The position numbers and the translations under genes are program-made. This document shows, in pieces, positions 9,050 to 20,985 of a DNA stretch of 64,000 bases. The DNA is from Paraphaeosphaeria minitans (lineage: Eukaryota; Ascomycota; Dothideomycetes; Pleosporales; Didymosphaeriaceae). The stretch is from NCBI GenBank assembly GCA_015832175.1, contig WJXW01000005.1, positions 1,612,001 through 1,676,000 of the forward strand, written 5' to 3'. Under the pieces are notes generated by a model, which had not been told where the DNA came from, did not search any database, and worked only from the letters and a program-made list of their open reading frames with translations. Position 1 is the stretch's first letter. Each line of letters begins with the position of its first letter.

Positions 9050-10850
9050 TTAGGTGTCGCTAAGATTACTCCTATAAAGGATAGCAGTAAGGTGTATAAA
9101 CCTAATCTCTACTTTAGTAAACAATTTTAAACTAACGTCTAGATTCTCTAGTTAGACCTCTACTTCTTTAACTTAAACAAACCCCTTAAAGATAAAAAGA
9201 AGCTTATCTTTATAGTAATATATATACGAGGAGACATAAGATTATAGATCTATCCCTACCTTAAAAAGTACCTAGGAATAGACTATAATAATAATAATAA
9301 TAATAATAATTACGCAAATAAGCACGCTAATATAGTTAACATTATTAAGGATTATAATAACTTTAAGAAATGCCTTAAATAACTCTTTAGAATTACTAAT
9401 AACGACTCTATTGCAAAAGCAAAGATTTAGACTATAACTTAGAAATAATTAGTAGCTAAGTATATAGCTAAGTTTTATAGATACGCTGTGTAACTTAACT
9501 AGGATAATAAATCTCTTTAGAACATGTATAAACAAGGACTTAAATAGAAACTATATAAGGAACTCTTATATAGTAGTGCGCGAATTACTAACCTTAAAGA
9601 ACTATATAAAGAAACTATTAAGATTAATAAAGAATAGTTTTTACTACAATAGGAGCTCTACTAAAACCCTAGGGTAATAAGCTTTAGTTAACTAGTAAAA
9701 GCAGTTTATAAGAACCTTATTAGAATTGTCTAAAAGTAATAGCTAAGAAACTACTAAAGATATAAACTAATAGAAGATGTCTAGTTTAACTATATAGGTA
9801 AAAGAAAAGGAGGAAGGATAGGCCTTAAGTAGCCTAATAAACGCGTTTTTAATAGAAGTTAATAACTAATAACTAAGACCTATAAATACTTTATATATAG
9901 TAAACTAGGCTATATAGCCAGAAACTATAGATTAAAGAACAAAGTCTATTAAACTAAGTTAAATGTACTAACTATTAAGGACTAAGAACCTAATAAGGAA
10001 TAAGAAGTTATTATAACACTATTTAGTTACTAACGCGTTATACTAGAGTAAAGTAAGTAATTAGATTTACCTAACTTATAACTATATAAAGATCTAGAAG
10101 ACAACTCTAACGTATACTATAACGTAGAAGACGTAGAAGAGATACTAAAATCTCCTACTCCTTACCTATAAAGTAGGTAGGAAGAAGACAACCCTATATT
10201 ACCTAAGTATAAACTAAATATTTAGGACTATATAGAACCCTACTAGGCACTAAAAGGGATACAACCCTACAAAAATAAGGAATTAAACTATGTACTAAAG
10301 TACTACCTAGACTACTAAAATCCTATATACTAATTCTGTATGTGAATATATTGCGAAGAACTAATATACACACAATATAAGGTAGAGAAAGAAGAGAATA
10401 AGAAATATCCTAGAAGAAAACTGCGCTGTAGATAGATATAGATAGACTGCCTTATTATAGCTTATAATAAGTACTTCTAGGATAAATAATAAGTAAAATA
10501 CTTTCCTTACCTTACACTAAAGGGTAATAAATACTATAATATACTTATTAATAGAGACTATATATAACTGTACTAGTATATATGTCTAAACTAAGACTAT
10601 AAATACTACTATATAGCTAAACGTTTAGATAGCTTTGTAAACTACCCTATATAAGAAGTAATAATAGAATCACTAATTTAACTAGTACATAAGAATAGTG
10701 AAAACTGTAGGAGGAAAAACAGAAAAACATCCTTACAGGAAGAAGAAGAAGACAATCTATATAAGCTATATACTTAAGAATAATAATAGAAGTAGATGCT
10801 TAGAAACGCATACTAGGCACTAGAACTTAATTATAACCTATATAAATAAA
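9050..10850 (+). pseudogene. Gypsy-AB gag remnant with zinc-knuckle trace
   Basis: Reading TAA/TAG as Gln gives a long, Lys/Asn/Tyr-rich frame with a knuckle-like stretch KYFIYSKLGYIARNY near 9890-9935. Restoring RIP (TAT/TAC from TGT/TGC, TAT from CAT) fits the C-x2-C-x4-H-x4-C zinc knuckle of Gypsy nucleocapsid. An acidic, Tyr/Gln-rich region follows before protease. No intact frame longer than about 60 codons remains. Confidence 0.7.
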
Positions 10851-10869
10851 TGTCTTTTTTAGGCCTAAA

Positions 10870-13800
10870 CTTAGATAAGAAAATACTTTTATTAAATTAA
10901 ATACTATAGTAAGCATAGTATTAGTTAAGCTACTAGTATAGCTTAAAGGAATATAGGCTTAAGCTCTTATAGACTTAAGAGTAGGAAAGAACTTTATATC
11001 TTATTAAATAGTAAAATAAGTAGGACTTATAATATTAGAGAAAGAAGTATCCTATATTATTTATGTTATAAATAGATCTCTAATGCCTAAGACACCTTAG
11101 ATATACTAGGAGGTTACTACTATAATAATAGTTTAAGAATATAGAGAGGAACTTACTTTAGATATCTTACTAGGATCTAAGTATAAGTTAGTCTTAGGAT
11201 TACTTTAGTTAATAATACATAACCTATAAATTAACTAGGGTACAAAGAAAATATTATTTAAACGCTGTAATTATGTATTATAAGTAAAGCCTATGTATTA
11301 ACTAAAAATAATAGTAGATAAGGGAGTTATTAATAACATAATACTATAATAGATAGTTAAAAAATAGAAGTACACCTTAGTAGACGCTAGTAGGAACTAC
11401 TAGGTTAAGAAGTGTAAGAAGGAGGACAATAGTATACCCCTTACCTTACTAAGAGAGTATAGGAAATAGACACATATGTTTATAGAAAAAGAAGGAAAAG
11501 TAAACCTACTAGAATATTAACTCTAGGATTTTACAATAGACTTGAAAGAAGGGAAGATACTACCCTTTAGACTACTATATAGTAAGATAGGAGAAGAACT
11601 CCTTAAAGAACGTAATTTTATTAAGATAAACCTTAAGAAAGAATATATATAACTATTAAAATTACTAGCAGTAAGTTTTTTTATATTTATTAAGAAAAAG
11701 GATAAATTAGATAGACTATACGTTAACTACTAATAACTTAATAATATAATAATAAAGAACTAATATCTACTACTAAACATTATAGAGTTACAAGATTAAC
11801 TATCTTAAGCTAAAATATTTATAATAATAGATCTAAGAGACAGTTACCACCTTATATAAATTAAGAAAGGTAAAGAATAGAAAACAGCGTTTTAATTACG
11901 CTATAGACTATTTAAATATAAAGTTATGCCTTTTAGACTTATAAACGTACTAGTAGCTTTTATAGCACTTGTTAATAACGTACTCTGCAAACATCTAGAC
12001 ATGTTTATTATTACGTATATAGACAATATTCTTGTCTTTTCTAAAAACGAATTAGATCACACTAAGCATGTATAGATAGTACTAGAAGCACTAGATAAAG
12101 CATGCCTTTGTATTAAACTTAAGAAATGTAAGTTTAACGTTAAATAACTTAAATTCCTAGGACACATTATTACTATAGAAGGAATTAAGATAGTACTAAG
12201 TAAAGTTAAATGTATTAAGAACTAGCTAATACTAAAGACAGCTAAGAATATCTAAGAATTCTTAGAATTTTATAGATTTAACTAATAATTTATCTAAGAT
12301 TACGTAAAAGTTATAATACCTTTAATAAATTTTATAAAAAAGGATGTACCTTTTAAATGGATAAATAAGTACAGAATGTTATTCTAACTCCTTAAGATAG
12401 TATGTATTATAGAACCTATTTTTATGTATTTTAAAAGCGATAAACCACTGTGCTTTAAAATAGACGCTAGCGATCTCGCGCTAGGCGCCTACGCTAAATA
12501 AGAATGTAATAGTAAATAGCACCTAATTGCCTATTACTTATGCAAATTTAGTGACACTAAAACATAATATAATGTACATAATAATAAGCTCTACACTATT
12601 ATTAAAGCCTTAAAGCACTAGAGGATTTACGCGCTTAGTTATTTAATACTAGAAATTTATATAGATTATAAGAACCTTCTAAGGTTCACAACAACAAAAG
12701 AACTTACGCCACGACAACAAAGCTAGTTATAGACCACTAGGTAGTATAAGTTTAAAATTATCTATATAGCTAGAAAAGAAAATGGCAGAGTAGACGCTCT
12801 TAGCTAACAAAGTAATCTAGTAGGAGAAAACGTAAAAACCTTCTCTGTAATACTTTAAAAAGCTAAAGATAGATTTCTAGAGCTAATAGTAAAACTTAAT
12901 TAACTTTTAGTAATTAGCTAAGAAGTTCTAGAACATCTACAGACTAAGATTATCTAATAATACTATAATAACCCTATATATAGACACCTAGGCATTACAA
13001 AAACAATAGAACTTATTTAAAGAAATTACACCTTTAAGGGAATTAAGGAAGCTGTAATAACCTATATCTATAAATGTGTAGAATACTAGAGAAATAAACA
13101 TAGTATATACCTTAAATATAGAGAGATGTAAGTAATTAGAATACTAACAGCACTATAGGAAGATATTACTATAGATTTTGTTATAGGAATTCTAAACTCT
13201 AAGGATCTAACAACAGGAATTAAATACAATAGTATACTAGTAATAGTCTATTAACTAACTAAGTATATTAAGCTTATTCTATGTCTTAAAAGAATAATAG
13301 TAAAGGAACTCGCTTTTCTTATCCTAGACTAACAAATTAGACACTATAGAATTCTAAAAATAATTATTAGTAACAGAGATAAGCTCTTTACGTTAAATTA
13401 TTAGACAACACTTATAGCCCTACTTAGAACAAAATGAAAGCTATTAATAGCTTACTATCTATAAATAGACAGATAGACAGAACGTATAAACTAAACTATA
13501 AAAACGTATCTACGTATCTACTACAATAGTTAGAAGAATAACTAGGTCTTATTACTACCTATAGTACAGTTAGAATAATAAAGTATTAGTAGTATTAGGA
13601 TATACACTATTCTATGTAAACTATAGAAGACACCTATATCTTTTTAATTAACAATTTTCTATAACAATTAAAACAAAAGAAGCTATTAATATAGTAGAAA
13701 ACATAAAGAAGATACACTAATAACTCTACGAAAATCTTAAGAAAACTAAGCAGTAATTAATTTCTTACTAAAATTAAAAATAAAAAATAGCACCTTAGCT

Positions 13801-14200
13801 AAAGAAAGGAGATTAAAATATATCTACTTATAAAGAACCTTTAAACTCAGAAGAAGAAACATAAGAAACTAGATTATATTAAGGTTAGACTATTTTATAT
13901 TTCTAAGCGAATATTACTAGTAAACTACAAGTTAGAACTACCGCTAGATATAAAGATACACCTAGTACTCCACGTATTACTACTAGAACTAGCAGACCCT
14001 AATACACTAGTTAGAACCGCCTTCTACTATAGAATAGAAGAAAAGAATAAATTTAAAGTTAAAAGAATTCTAGAATATAATTAGTAAGACAAAATATACC
14101 TTATTAAATAGAAAAGTTACCTACACAGCGAAAGCACTTAGGAACTAGTAGCCTACCTAGGGAACTGTTAATAAAAAATTAAGGAATTTTACAGACGCCT
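10870..14200 (+). pseudogene. Gypsy-AB pol remnant: protease, RT, RNase H, integrase, chromodomain
   Basis: Domains in order. Aspartic protease at about 10960 (ALIDL.VGKNF, degraded DSG). RT at about 11600-12180, with LRDSYHLIQIKKG, then VMPFRLINV (degraded VMPFGLTNA), and the catalytic YMDD box at 12016-12027 now YIDN. RNase H at about 12440-12700 (KIDASDLALGAYA). Integrase with a YRHLGI.KT zinc-binding remnant at about 12960 and a core through about 13560. A chromodomain at about 14040-14190 (KVKRILEYN..., YLIK.KSYL, ELVAYLGNC). The order places it in the chromovirus branch of Ty3/Gypsy. The part right of about 13660 probably derives from the C-type element. The Asp-to-Asn and Met-to-Ile changes are what RIP would produce. 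Confidence 0.85.
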
Positions 14201-14224
14201 AATACAACATAATGTTATCTTTAC

Positions 14225-14736
14225 CTAGGAAGGCAGAGTTACAGAGTTATCCTAGAACTCTAGAGGAAGATTATTTATTACTAACTAAACAGACGTGCTA
14301 AGCTCTGCGGGACCTATAAGCTAAGTAGACTAAACTAGATCCTCCTCTAACTCTATTAGCGTAGTACTTTCTACTATAATTACCTCTCTAGCACGCTTTT
14401 TATTTTGCGCTAACTATTTTAATAACTGCTCCTTTTTATACACACTACACGTAGCGCCTTAAATATAGTATCTTATTTTTTACACATCTCTAATATTTGC
14501 GCCTCTAACTTCTTCTTTTTAAACACTAATTATAAGAACTTATTTTAAGTAATAGCTACATTGCACTTTAATCCTTATTTCTAACACTTACTATACTTCC
14601 CTAAGCTAATATAAACTTTACACACATAAGAATGCGCCTTATAAAAAGAATCTTTAAATACTATAATAGCACTATAATTCTTAATAGTAAAGATAAGGTT
14701 ATAATAACGCTTTATACTATTATAATTAGTAGGCAT
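14225..14736 (-). pseudogene. Antisense Cys-rich coiled-coil ORF, C-type copy 1
   Basis: Runs against pol from just inside the polypurine tract, starting MPTNYNS. It is the same frame as the copy at 20986-21498, which is described there in detail. The region is interrupted by TAA/TAG codons. Its far end reaches the 3' end of the chromodomain frame, so the sense and antisense frames converge. Confidence 0.5.
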
Positions 14737-14773
14737 AATTCTTTAGGACAAAGAATAGAAAGGGAGGGGATAA

Positions 14774-15185
14774 TGTTATAAACTAGATAATAATATAGGA
14801 GTTAGGCGCTTATAAAGGTATAATAAAGTAATAATAGGGTTACAGACGTAATAAAGAGATACTAAGAGGCTTAGATTAGATTACATAATGCGCTTAGCCG
14901 CTTAGGAGCCCTAAGCAGCTAAGTAGGTTATGTAATACGCTTAGTTACTTAAGAGCACTAAGTAGTAGAGTAGTTATAGTATATAGAAACATAAGGATAG
15001 GCTCTCTATACTTATATTTAATCTATTTATTAATTTATTGTTTAGATTCTAGTAGACTAAACTGTTAACTTATTACACTTTGTTAAAATACTAACGTATT
15101 AATAAGATCTTCCACCTTCTGTAAGTACTCCTGCCTAAGAACCAACCTTAACCCTTTAGGACTAGCTATCCTCTTGGATTTAACA
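14774..15185 (+). repeat. C-type Gypsy LTR stranded inside Gypsy-AB
   Basis: A 412-bp LTR with ends TGTTATAAAC and GGATTTAACA, preceded by a polypurine tract (AAAGGGAGGGGATAA), so it is a 3' LTR in + orientation. U3 carries CTTAG(T/C)(T/C)(A/G)C palindromes (AGCGGCTAAGCG type), unlike A/B. R-U5 matches the A, B and D LTRs. No matching 5' LTR is present to the left. Confidence 0.85.
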
Positions 15186-15760
15186 ATTTCCTACAACAAT
15201 TAAGGTAAAAGAAGCTATAGATATAGTAGAAAATATAAAGAAAATACACTAATAACTCTAAGAGAATTTTAAGAAAGCTTAGCAGCAATTAATTTTATAC
15301 TAAAACTAAAAACGTAAAGCGGCACCTTAGCTAAAGAAGGGGGATAAAGCATATCTACTTACAAAGAACCTTTAAACTTAAAAGAAGAAATATAAGAAAT
15401 TAGATTATATTAAGATTAGACTATTTTATATTTCTAAGCAAATATTACTAGTGAACTATAAGTTAGAACTACTGCTAGATGCAAAGATACACCTAGTATT
15501 CCATGTATTACTATTAGAACTAGTAGACCCTAATACACTAGTTAAAACCACCTTCTACTACTAGACTAAGGAAGAAAGCGAATTCGAGGTTAAAAGAATT
15601 CTAGAATATAATTAGTATAATAACGTATATCTTGTTAAGTGGAAAAGTTACCCACATAGCAAAAATACCTAGGAACTAAAGAACAATCTAGGAAACTGTT
15701 AGTAAAAGATAAAGGAATTCTATTAGAAACACAAAACATACCTAGGAGGATTATAGTACT
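15186..15760 (+). pseudogene. Second copy of integrase C-terminus and chromodomain (true 3' end of Gypsy-AB pol)
   Basis: Resumes directly after the stray LTR and is collinear with 13660-14190 (shared GAAGCTAT.GATATAGTAGAAAA and TTAGAACTACTGCTAGAT blocks). The chromodomain traces KVKRILEYN, YLVKWKSYPHS and TWELKNN-like residues are better preserved here than upstream: the LVKWKSYP core still has its Trp. Confidence 0.75.
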
Positions 15761-16221
15761 AACGCTATAGTGTCTACTATATTAAGTGTTAACTACATTA
15801 CTATAGAGTAACTAACAGTTACTGCAGCAGCGGAATAATTAATAATATCTATATTTATGTCCTTACTATCCGCAGTTATTTCTGCAGCTAGATATAATGT
15901 TTTCTTATAAGTATACTCTTTAGCCTAAGCTAGTATCTTTTTATTTTATAACAACTACACTATTAGGAGAGATAACGCCTTTTTATCCTCTTTAACTTTC
16001 TTCTTGTACTCCTTATAAGTCTTATCTAGTAATAACTAGCTTATATTTATACATAAATAACCTAAGCGAACACATTTAGAATACTTTAAACTTAAACTTA
16101 GTATAATGTAGTAAACAGAACCTTTAAAACTATAATTAATATAAGGGTCCTTTGTAATAATATTAGCTTCTTAGATCTTGCGATACAATTAATGTTTTTA
16201 AATAGTAGAGTTACTAGGCAT
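15750..16221 (-). pseudogene. Antisense Cys-rich coiled-coil ORF, A/B-type copy
   Basis: Reading the minus strand from an ATG at 16221 gives MPSNST, then YINYSFKGSVYYIILS, a knuckle-like SLKYSKCVRLGYLCI, and a Lys/Glu-rich helix (DKTYKEYKKKVKEDKKALS...LLQNKKILAQAKEY). The C-x2-C...C spacing followed by a predicted coiled coil is the same layout as in the C- and F-type copies, although the DNA is not alignable with them. I recall similar uncharacterised proteins in ascomycete genomes. Function is unknown; the 3' limit is approximate. Confidence 0.5.
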
Positions 16222-16331
16222 AACGCTAATAGATGTACTTATAGTAAGTAGGGTTAGTAGAACAGCTTACGTAACAATAGCTAAGATCTAAATATGTAAT
16301 TTAAAACAAATCTGTGAAAGAGAGGGGATAA

Positions 16332-16749
16332 TATTAGGATCTAAAATCTATATAATAGTAGGAAGCTAGTTTTGTACCTAGTAGGCGCGTAGTAAAGATT
16401 AAGCAGGGATTTAATGCTAGCTACGCCTCAAATAAAGGAGTTATGTAACTACTCTCTATAGAGCGCTTAATTACTCTGTACTAGAGTATAATACATATAA
16501 CCGCTCTCTACAGAGCACTCCCTACAGAGCGGCCTTTGCTTAGTATATAGAAATGCAAAGATAGGCTCTCTATACTTATGTTTACTCTATTTATTAATCT
16601 ATTATTTAGATTCTAGTAGACTAAATTGTTAACTTATTACACTTTATTAAGATACTAACGTATTAATAAAACTTTCCACCTTCTGTAAGTACTCCTGCCT
16701 AAGAACTAACCTTAACCCTTTAGGACTAGCTACCCTCTTGGATTTAACA
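16332..16749 (+). repeat. 3' LTR (B) of Gypsy-AB
   Basis: A 418-bp LTR with ends TATTAGGATC (RIP of TGTTAGGATC) and GGATTTAACA, preceded by the polypurine tract GAAAGAGAGGGGATAA. It is followed immediately by the TSD GTGAA. Confidence 0.88.
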
Positions 16750-18199
16750 GTGAAATTTTATAGTAAGAGAAGAGTTAGGTATAATATACCTACTAATATT
16801 AGCTAAAGGGAAAGATTTATCTAAATAAGGAACTAAACTACGCACTAAAGTACAATCTAGACTACTATAACCCTATATACGTATCCCTTTACTAGATATA
16901 CTATAAAGAAGATATATACACTATACACTACTAAGTAAAGAAAAATAGTAATAGGTAACTACAACGTAAACTATAATACTAATAGTAGTGGTCTAACTAT
17001 TCTATTATAGCATGCAACGAGTACTTATAGAATAAACGCGAAAATAACTAGTTTCCCTACTATAACACTAATAGAAATAAAGAACGGTTAATACTTATTA
17101 ATAGAATATACACATAACCGTAATAGTATACGTGCTTACACCTAGACTATATAATATATATAAATTTAAAATATATACATAGATTTAAGGACACGCTAAA
17201 ATAATAAGTCTACTTTATTAAATTTAAACTAGTTAGGAAGAACAGCGGTAAAGTATTCTAGAAAAGAACTAATAATAGCCTAAGGGATAAATACTCTAGA
17301 AATAAGCGTTATAGACAACGCTACTAAGTAAAAAAGGTAGGTAGAAAAAGCTAAACATAAAACTACCTTATACCTAAAGTATATAACGTAGATATATTTT
17401 TTTTTACCTACGCTTAGGTAAGAAAACGTCTTTATTAAATTAAATACTATATATAGCATAGTATTAATTAAGCTACTAGTTTAGCTTAAAAGAATATAGA
17501 TATAAGCTCTTATAGACTTAGCGGAAGGAAAGAACTTTATCTTATATAAGATAGCATAGGAAGTAGAACTTACTATATTAAATAAAAAGGAACCTTACAC
17601 TATCTATATCGCAAATAGAACCCTAATGCCTAAGATACCTTAAATTACCTATAAGATTACGACGATACTAGAGGTCTAAAGATTTAAGAAAAGAATTACC
17701 CTTAATATTTTAAAAGGATCTGTAATTAAAATTATACTAGAATTACCTTAGTTAAGGATACACAACCTATATATTATCTAGGGTTTTAAAAAGATATCCT
17801 TTAAACGCTATCATTATGTATTATAAGCTATACCTACGTATTAACAGTTACTAATAGTAAATAAAGAAGTTATTAAAAATATAATACTACGTTAAAAAGA
17901 CAATAAACTAAAGAATACCTTAGTAGACACTAGTAGGAACCACTAGGTTATAAAGCGTAAGAAGGAGGAAGGTAGTACACCCCTTACCTTACTAAGAGAG
18001 TATAGGAAATAGACACACATATTTACAAAAAAAAAGGAAAAGTAAACCTACTAGAATATTAACCCTAGGATCTTACGATAGACCTAGAAGAAGGGAAGAC
18101 ACTACCCTTTAGACTACTATATAGTAAGATAGGAGAAGAAGTTCTTAAAAAACGTGATTTTATTAAAATAAATCTTAGGATAAGATATATAAAATACAA
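16750..18199 (+). mobile_element. Gypsy-D, right part (gag 3' end, protease, start of RT), truncated
   Basis: Begins with the second TSD copy GTGAA and continues the Gypsy-D frame: AGGAACTAAACTACGCACTAAAG aligns with AB at about 10265, the protease-like ALIDLAEGKNF trace lies at about 17510, and the start of RT with KINLR at about 18165. Homology to AB stops near 18199, before the RT fingers, where the 77-bp repeats begin. The rest of pol and the 3' LTR of D are not found in the window. Confidence 0.75.
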
Positions 18200-18340
18200 T
18201 ACTAATCCACGTAAAGTTTATTAGATAGGCTTATGATAAAAAACTCACTTTGATATTACTTTAATATAAAATACAATCCTAATCCACGTAAAGTTTATTA
18301 GATAGGCTTATAATGAAAAACTCACTTTAATGTTACTTTA
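18187..18340. repeat. Two tandem 77-bp units at the left end of repeat R1
   Basis: ATATAAAATACAAT(A/C)CTAATCC...CTCACTTT(G/A)AT is present twice with a 77-bp offset (starts 18187 and 18264). The second copy of R1 (28441) lacks these units. Confidence 0.8.
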
Positions 18341-19200
18341 ATATATAACATTACCTTTAATTGTTAGTTATTGTGTCACTTAACATTAAAAAAACAATTC
18401 ACAGAATAAGAATACTATATTTAAGTAGGTAGTATTTGCCTATTTAAGAAAAAGTGCAAAAGTACTACCTACTAACTTTATAACCTATTAGACTTTATAG
18501 CCTATTAGAGTAAAGAAAACCGTGATACATTTACTATAACTTATATAGAAAGTATTAGGCCTATATTAGGCTAATAAGCTAGTAGAGAAACTATACTTAA
18601 AGAAGGCATAGTTACTATCTATTATATTAGCTACTAGGTAAACATGCATAGCATCCTTAGCCTAAATAGTAACGCGTTTGGCGTAAATGTATATAAGATT
18701 AACGCCTAATAAAACATTAGAAAAACTCTTAGAAGGACTAATATAATAGCTAATACTTACACTTAAACTAATTTACTATAATAGCTTTAGAAGCTCCTTA
18801 TAAGGCTTTAAGGGCTATAGACCTAAATTAATAGAGTTAAGTAAATATAGTATAGTAGACCTTATAAATAAGTTACTAGAAGGGTAGTTTTAAAATAAAA
18901 AGGTTAGTAGAACGCTAAAAAAGACAAATCTCCTATAGAGCCCTTACTCTATCCTATTAGCCTAATACCTATCTAATACTATATATATACACTTACTACT
19001 AGGCTTATATTAATATAGCTTTCTAATCTTACTATTTTTACCTACACTTTACTTTCTAGTAAAAATACTACTAGTAGGGACCTTCTTTACAAAGGTGTGG
19101 CAGATATACTTCTAGCTATATAGAACTCTACTAGGACCCTTCTTATAAGCAAGAGCCTTACTAGTAGGAGTCTTGCTAGTAGAAGCCTTATAAGTAGATC
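18341..19200. repeat. Unidentified dispersed repeat R1, copy 1
   Basis: About 0.85 kb that recurs at 28441-29163 plus 36406-36560, differing mainly by C/T and G/A transitions, as expected for two RIP-mutated copies. On the + strand a frame runs from TGTCACTTAA with GILGQQ-type and TFTITYIESIRPI stretches. On the - strand another frame has KGPSRVLYS and CHTFVKKVPTSSIF. Neither could be matched to a known transposase, integrase or RT, and the strand of the original gene is unresolved. Confidence 0.55.
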
Positions 19201-19365
19201 CTATAGTAGTAGTAGTAGTAAAAACTACAGTAGTAGTAGTAGTAGGAACTATAATAGTAGTAGTAGTAGGACCTTTAGTAGTAGTAGTAGTAGAACCTTT
19301 AGTAGTAGTAGTAGTAGGATCTTTAGTAGTAGTAGTAGTAGTAGGGCCTTTAGTACTAGTGGCAT
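19199..19365. repeat. Imperfect (TAG)n tracts
   Basis: Several runs of four to seven TAG/GTA units separated by GGACCTTTAG-like spacers. They are probably RIP-altered CAG/GCA (or CTG) repeats from a low-complexity coding linker: CpA to TpA change alone turns CAG repeats into TAG repeats. The same tract in R1 copy 2 is greatly expanded (36556-36786). Confidence 0.75.
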
Positions 19366-20536
19366 AAGTGTCGTAGTAGAAGGTAGTTTAAGATATTATT
19401 ATTATTATAGCTAGTAGGAAGCCTATTACTATTAGTATTAGCTAAGATAGGGTAAATGTAGGCATACCTAGACTAGACGTTACATAGGTAATTTAAAGAT
19501 TAGAAAGTATTAGAAAAGTGGCAGTGGTGGCTTTATATATATAGTGCCTATAAGGTTAGAGTAATAGTAAGAGATCGCAAGTTATAACTAGCGCCTATAG
19601 GTAATTCTTATAAGCGAAGCTTAACTGTCTAAACAGCTTATATTAAAATCAAGCTACCACTACTATATTATAAGGTATTAGGCTAGTATTAGCTTTCCTA
19701 AAAAGCTATAGTTACGGCGTATAATACTAGCCATGTATAGCCAGAAATAGAGCGTTGTATAATAAATAGCATTAGTTTTAAATAGTAATAATAGACCGCG
19801 CTAAGTTTAAGTAAAAACTATACTAATAGTAAGCTAAGGGCGTGCACTAGGCTATACCTAGAGCATGTAACTAAAAATAAAATAACGCTTTTAGTAACTA
19901 CTTCTACTTACCTCTACACACACTTTCTATAATACTCTACCTAACATATCCTGTCCAATACTATTCTAATACCTATAATAATAGATAATAGCGAAAGTCC
20001 TTATAAGAGGTGTAAGTAAAATCACGAATCTTTAACTAATCTAAATATAAAGAAGAATATAGCTCTTTGTAATAATATAGGTCTAGAGCAGCGTAAATAA
20101 GCTAATGTAAAAAATGTAGCTAATAAGATATAATTAACATTCTAGAGTACAAAGTTTAAACCAGCCTATTAGCATTTAATTAATGCTACTAAAGAAGATT
20201 ATAAGGAGACTCTAATAAAGTAATTACGTATCTAATTAAATAATATTATTACTATATCTTAGTAAGTATATGCCCTAAAGTATTAGTAAGTATTAGTCCC
20301 TAATACTAACGTAGGTTTAAGGAAGGAAAGCTTTAACAATAACTAGTAATTAAAGATAGGGCTCGCATTCCTTATAAGACACTAGAGGAAGAACTTATTT
20401 ACTAAGAAGTTTCCTACTTTGTTCCTAGCTTTCTACCTATTAAAGTGTCTACTACCTAACCTTAGTTAACCTTAGCTATAGTACCTATTTCTAGTAGTAA
20501 TAAAGAAGATTAGGAAGATATATAACCTTCTAAGAG
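19366..20536. other. RIP-mutated DNA of unknown origin
   Basis: No LTR, RT or transposase motif was recognised. Reading TAA/TAG as Gln on the + strand from about 19975 gives a moderately protein-like frame (QRKSPYKRCKQNHESLTN..., then a Gln/Leu-rich stretch) up to the Gypsy-E LTR. It may be a captured gene fragment or part of R1. AT-rich and TpA-rich like its neighbours. Confidence 0.4.
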
Positions 20537-20948
20537 TGTTAAATCCAAGAGGGTAGCTAGTCCTAAAGGGTTAAGGTTGGTTCTTAGGTAGGAGTACTTA
20601 TAGAAGGTAGAAGGTTTTATTAATACGTTAGTATTTTAATAAAGTGTAATAAGTTAACTATTTAGTCTACTAGAATCTAAACAATAGATTAATAAATAGA
20701 TTAAATATAAGTATAGAGAGTTTATTCTTATGTTCCTATATACTAAGGCTGCTCTGCTACTTAGTGCTCCTAAGTAACTAAGCGTATTACATAACCTACT
20801 TAGCTACTTAGCGCTCCTAAGCGGCTAAGCGTATTATATAATCTAATCTAAGCCTCTTAGTATCTCTTTATTACGTTTATAACCCTATTATTACTTTATT
20901 ATACCTTTATAAGCGCCTAACTACTATATTATTATCTAGTTTATAACA
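20537..20948 (-). repeat. 3' LTR (E, C-type) of Gypsy-EF
   Basis: 412 bp, TGTTAAATCC...TTTATAACA on the + strand, the exact inverse layout of the LTR at 14774-15185. It is followed by the pyrimidine run TTATCCCCTCCCTTTC, the complement of the polypurine tract, which fixes this as the 3' LTR. Confidence 0.88.
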
Positions 20949-20985
20949 TTATCCCCTCCCTTTCTATTCTTTGTCCTAAAGAATT

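Larger units (their letters stand above)
8527..16749 (+). mobile_element. Gypsy-AB LTR retrotransposon (chromovirus), containing a foreign 3' segment and LTR
   Basis: The outer LTRs (8527-8996 and 16332-16749) are of one subfamily and the element is flanked by perfect TSDs GTGAA, so it entered as one unit. Internally it reads gag, protease, reverse transcriptase (RT), RNase H, integrase and chromodomain on the + strand. At 14774-15185 there is a C-type LTR, after which the integrase C-terminal end and chromodomain appear a second time (15186-15760) before LTR B. The simplest history is insertion of a C-type element into AB pol, then deletion by recombination between the two homologous pol regions. 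Confidence 0.8.

Noticed and set aside
18341..19200. Considered R1 a Fot1/pogo-type DNA transposon
   Set aside because: No terminal inverted repeats, TA duplication or DDE motif could be found in either copy.
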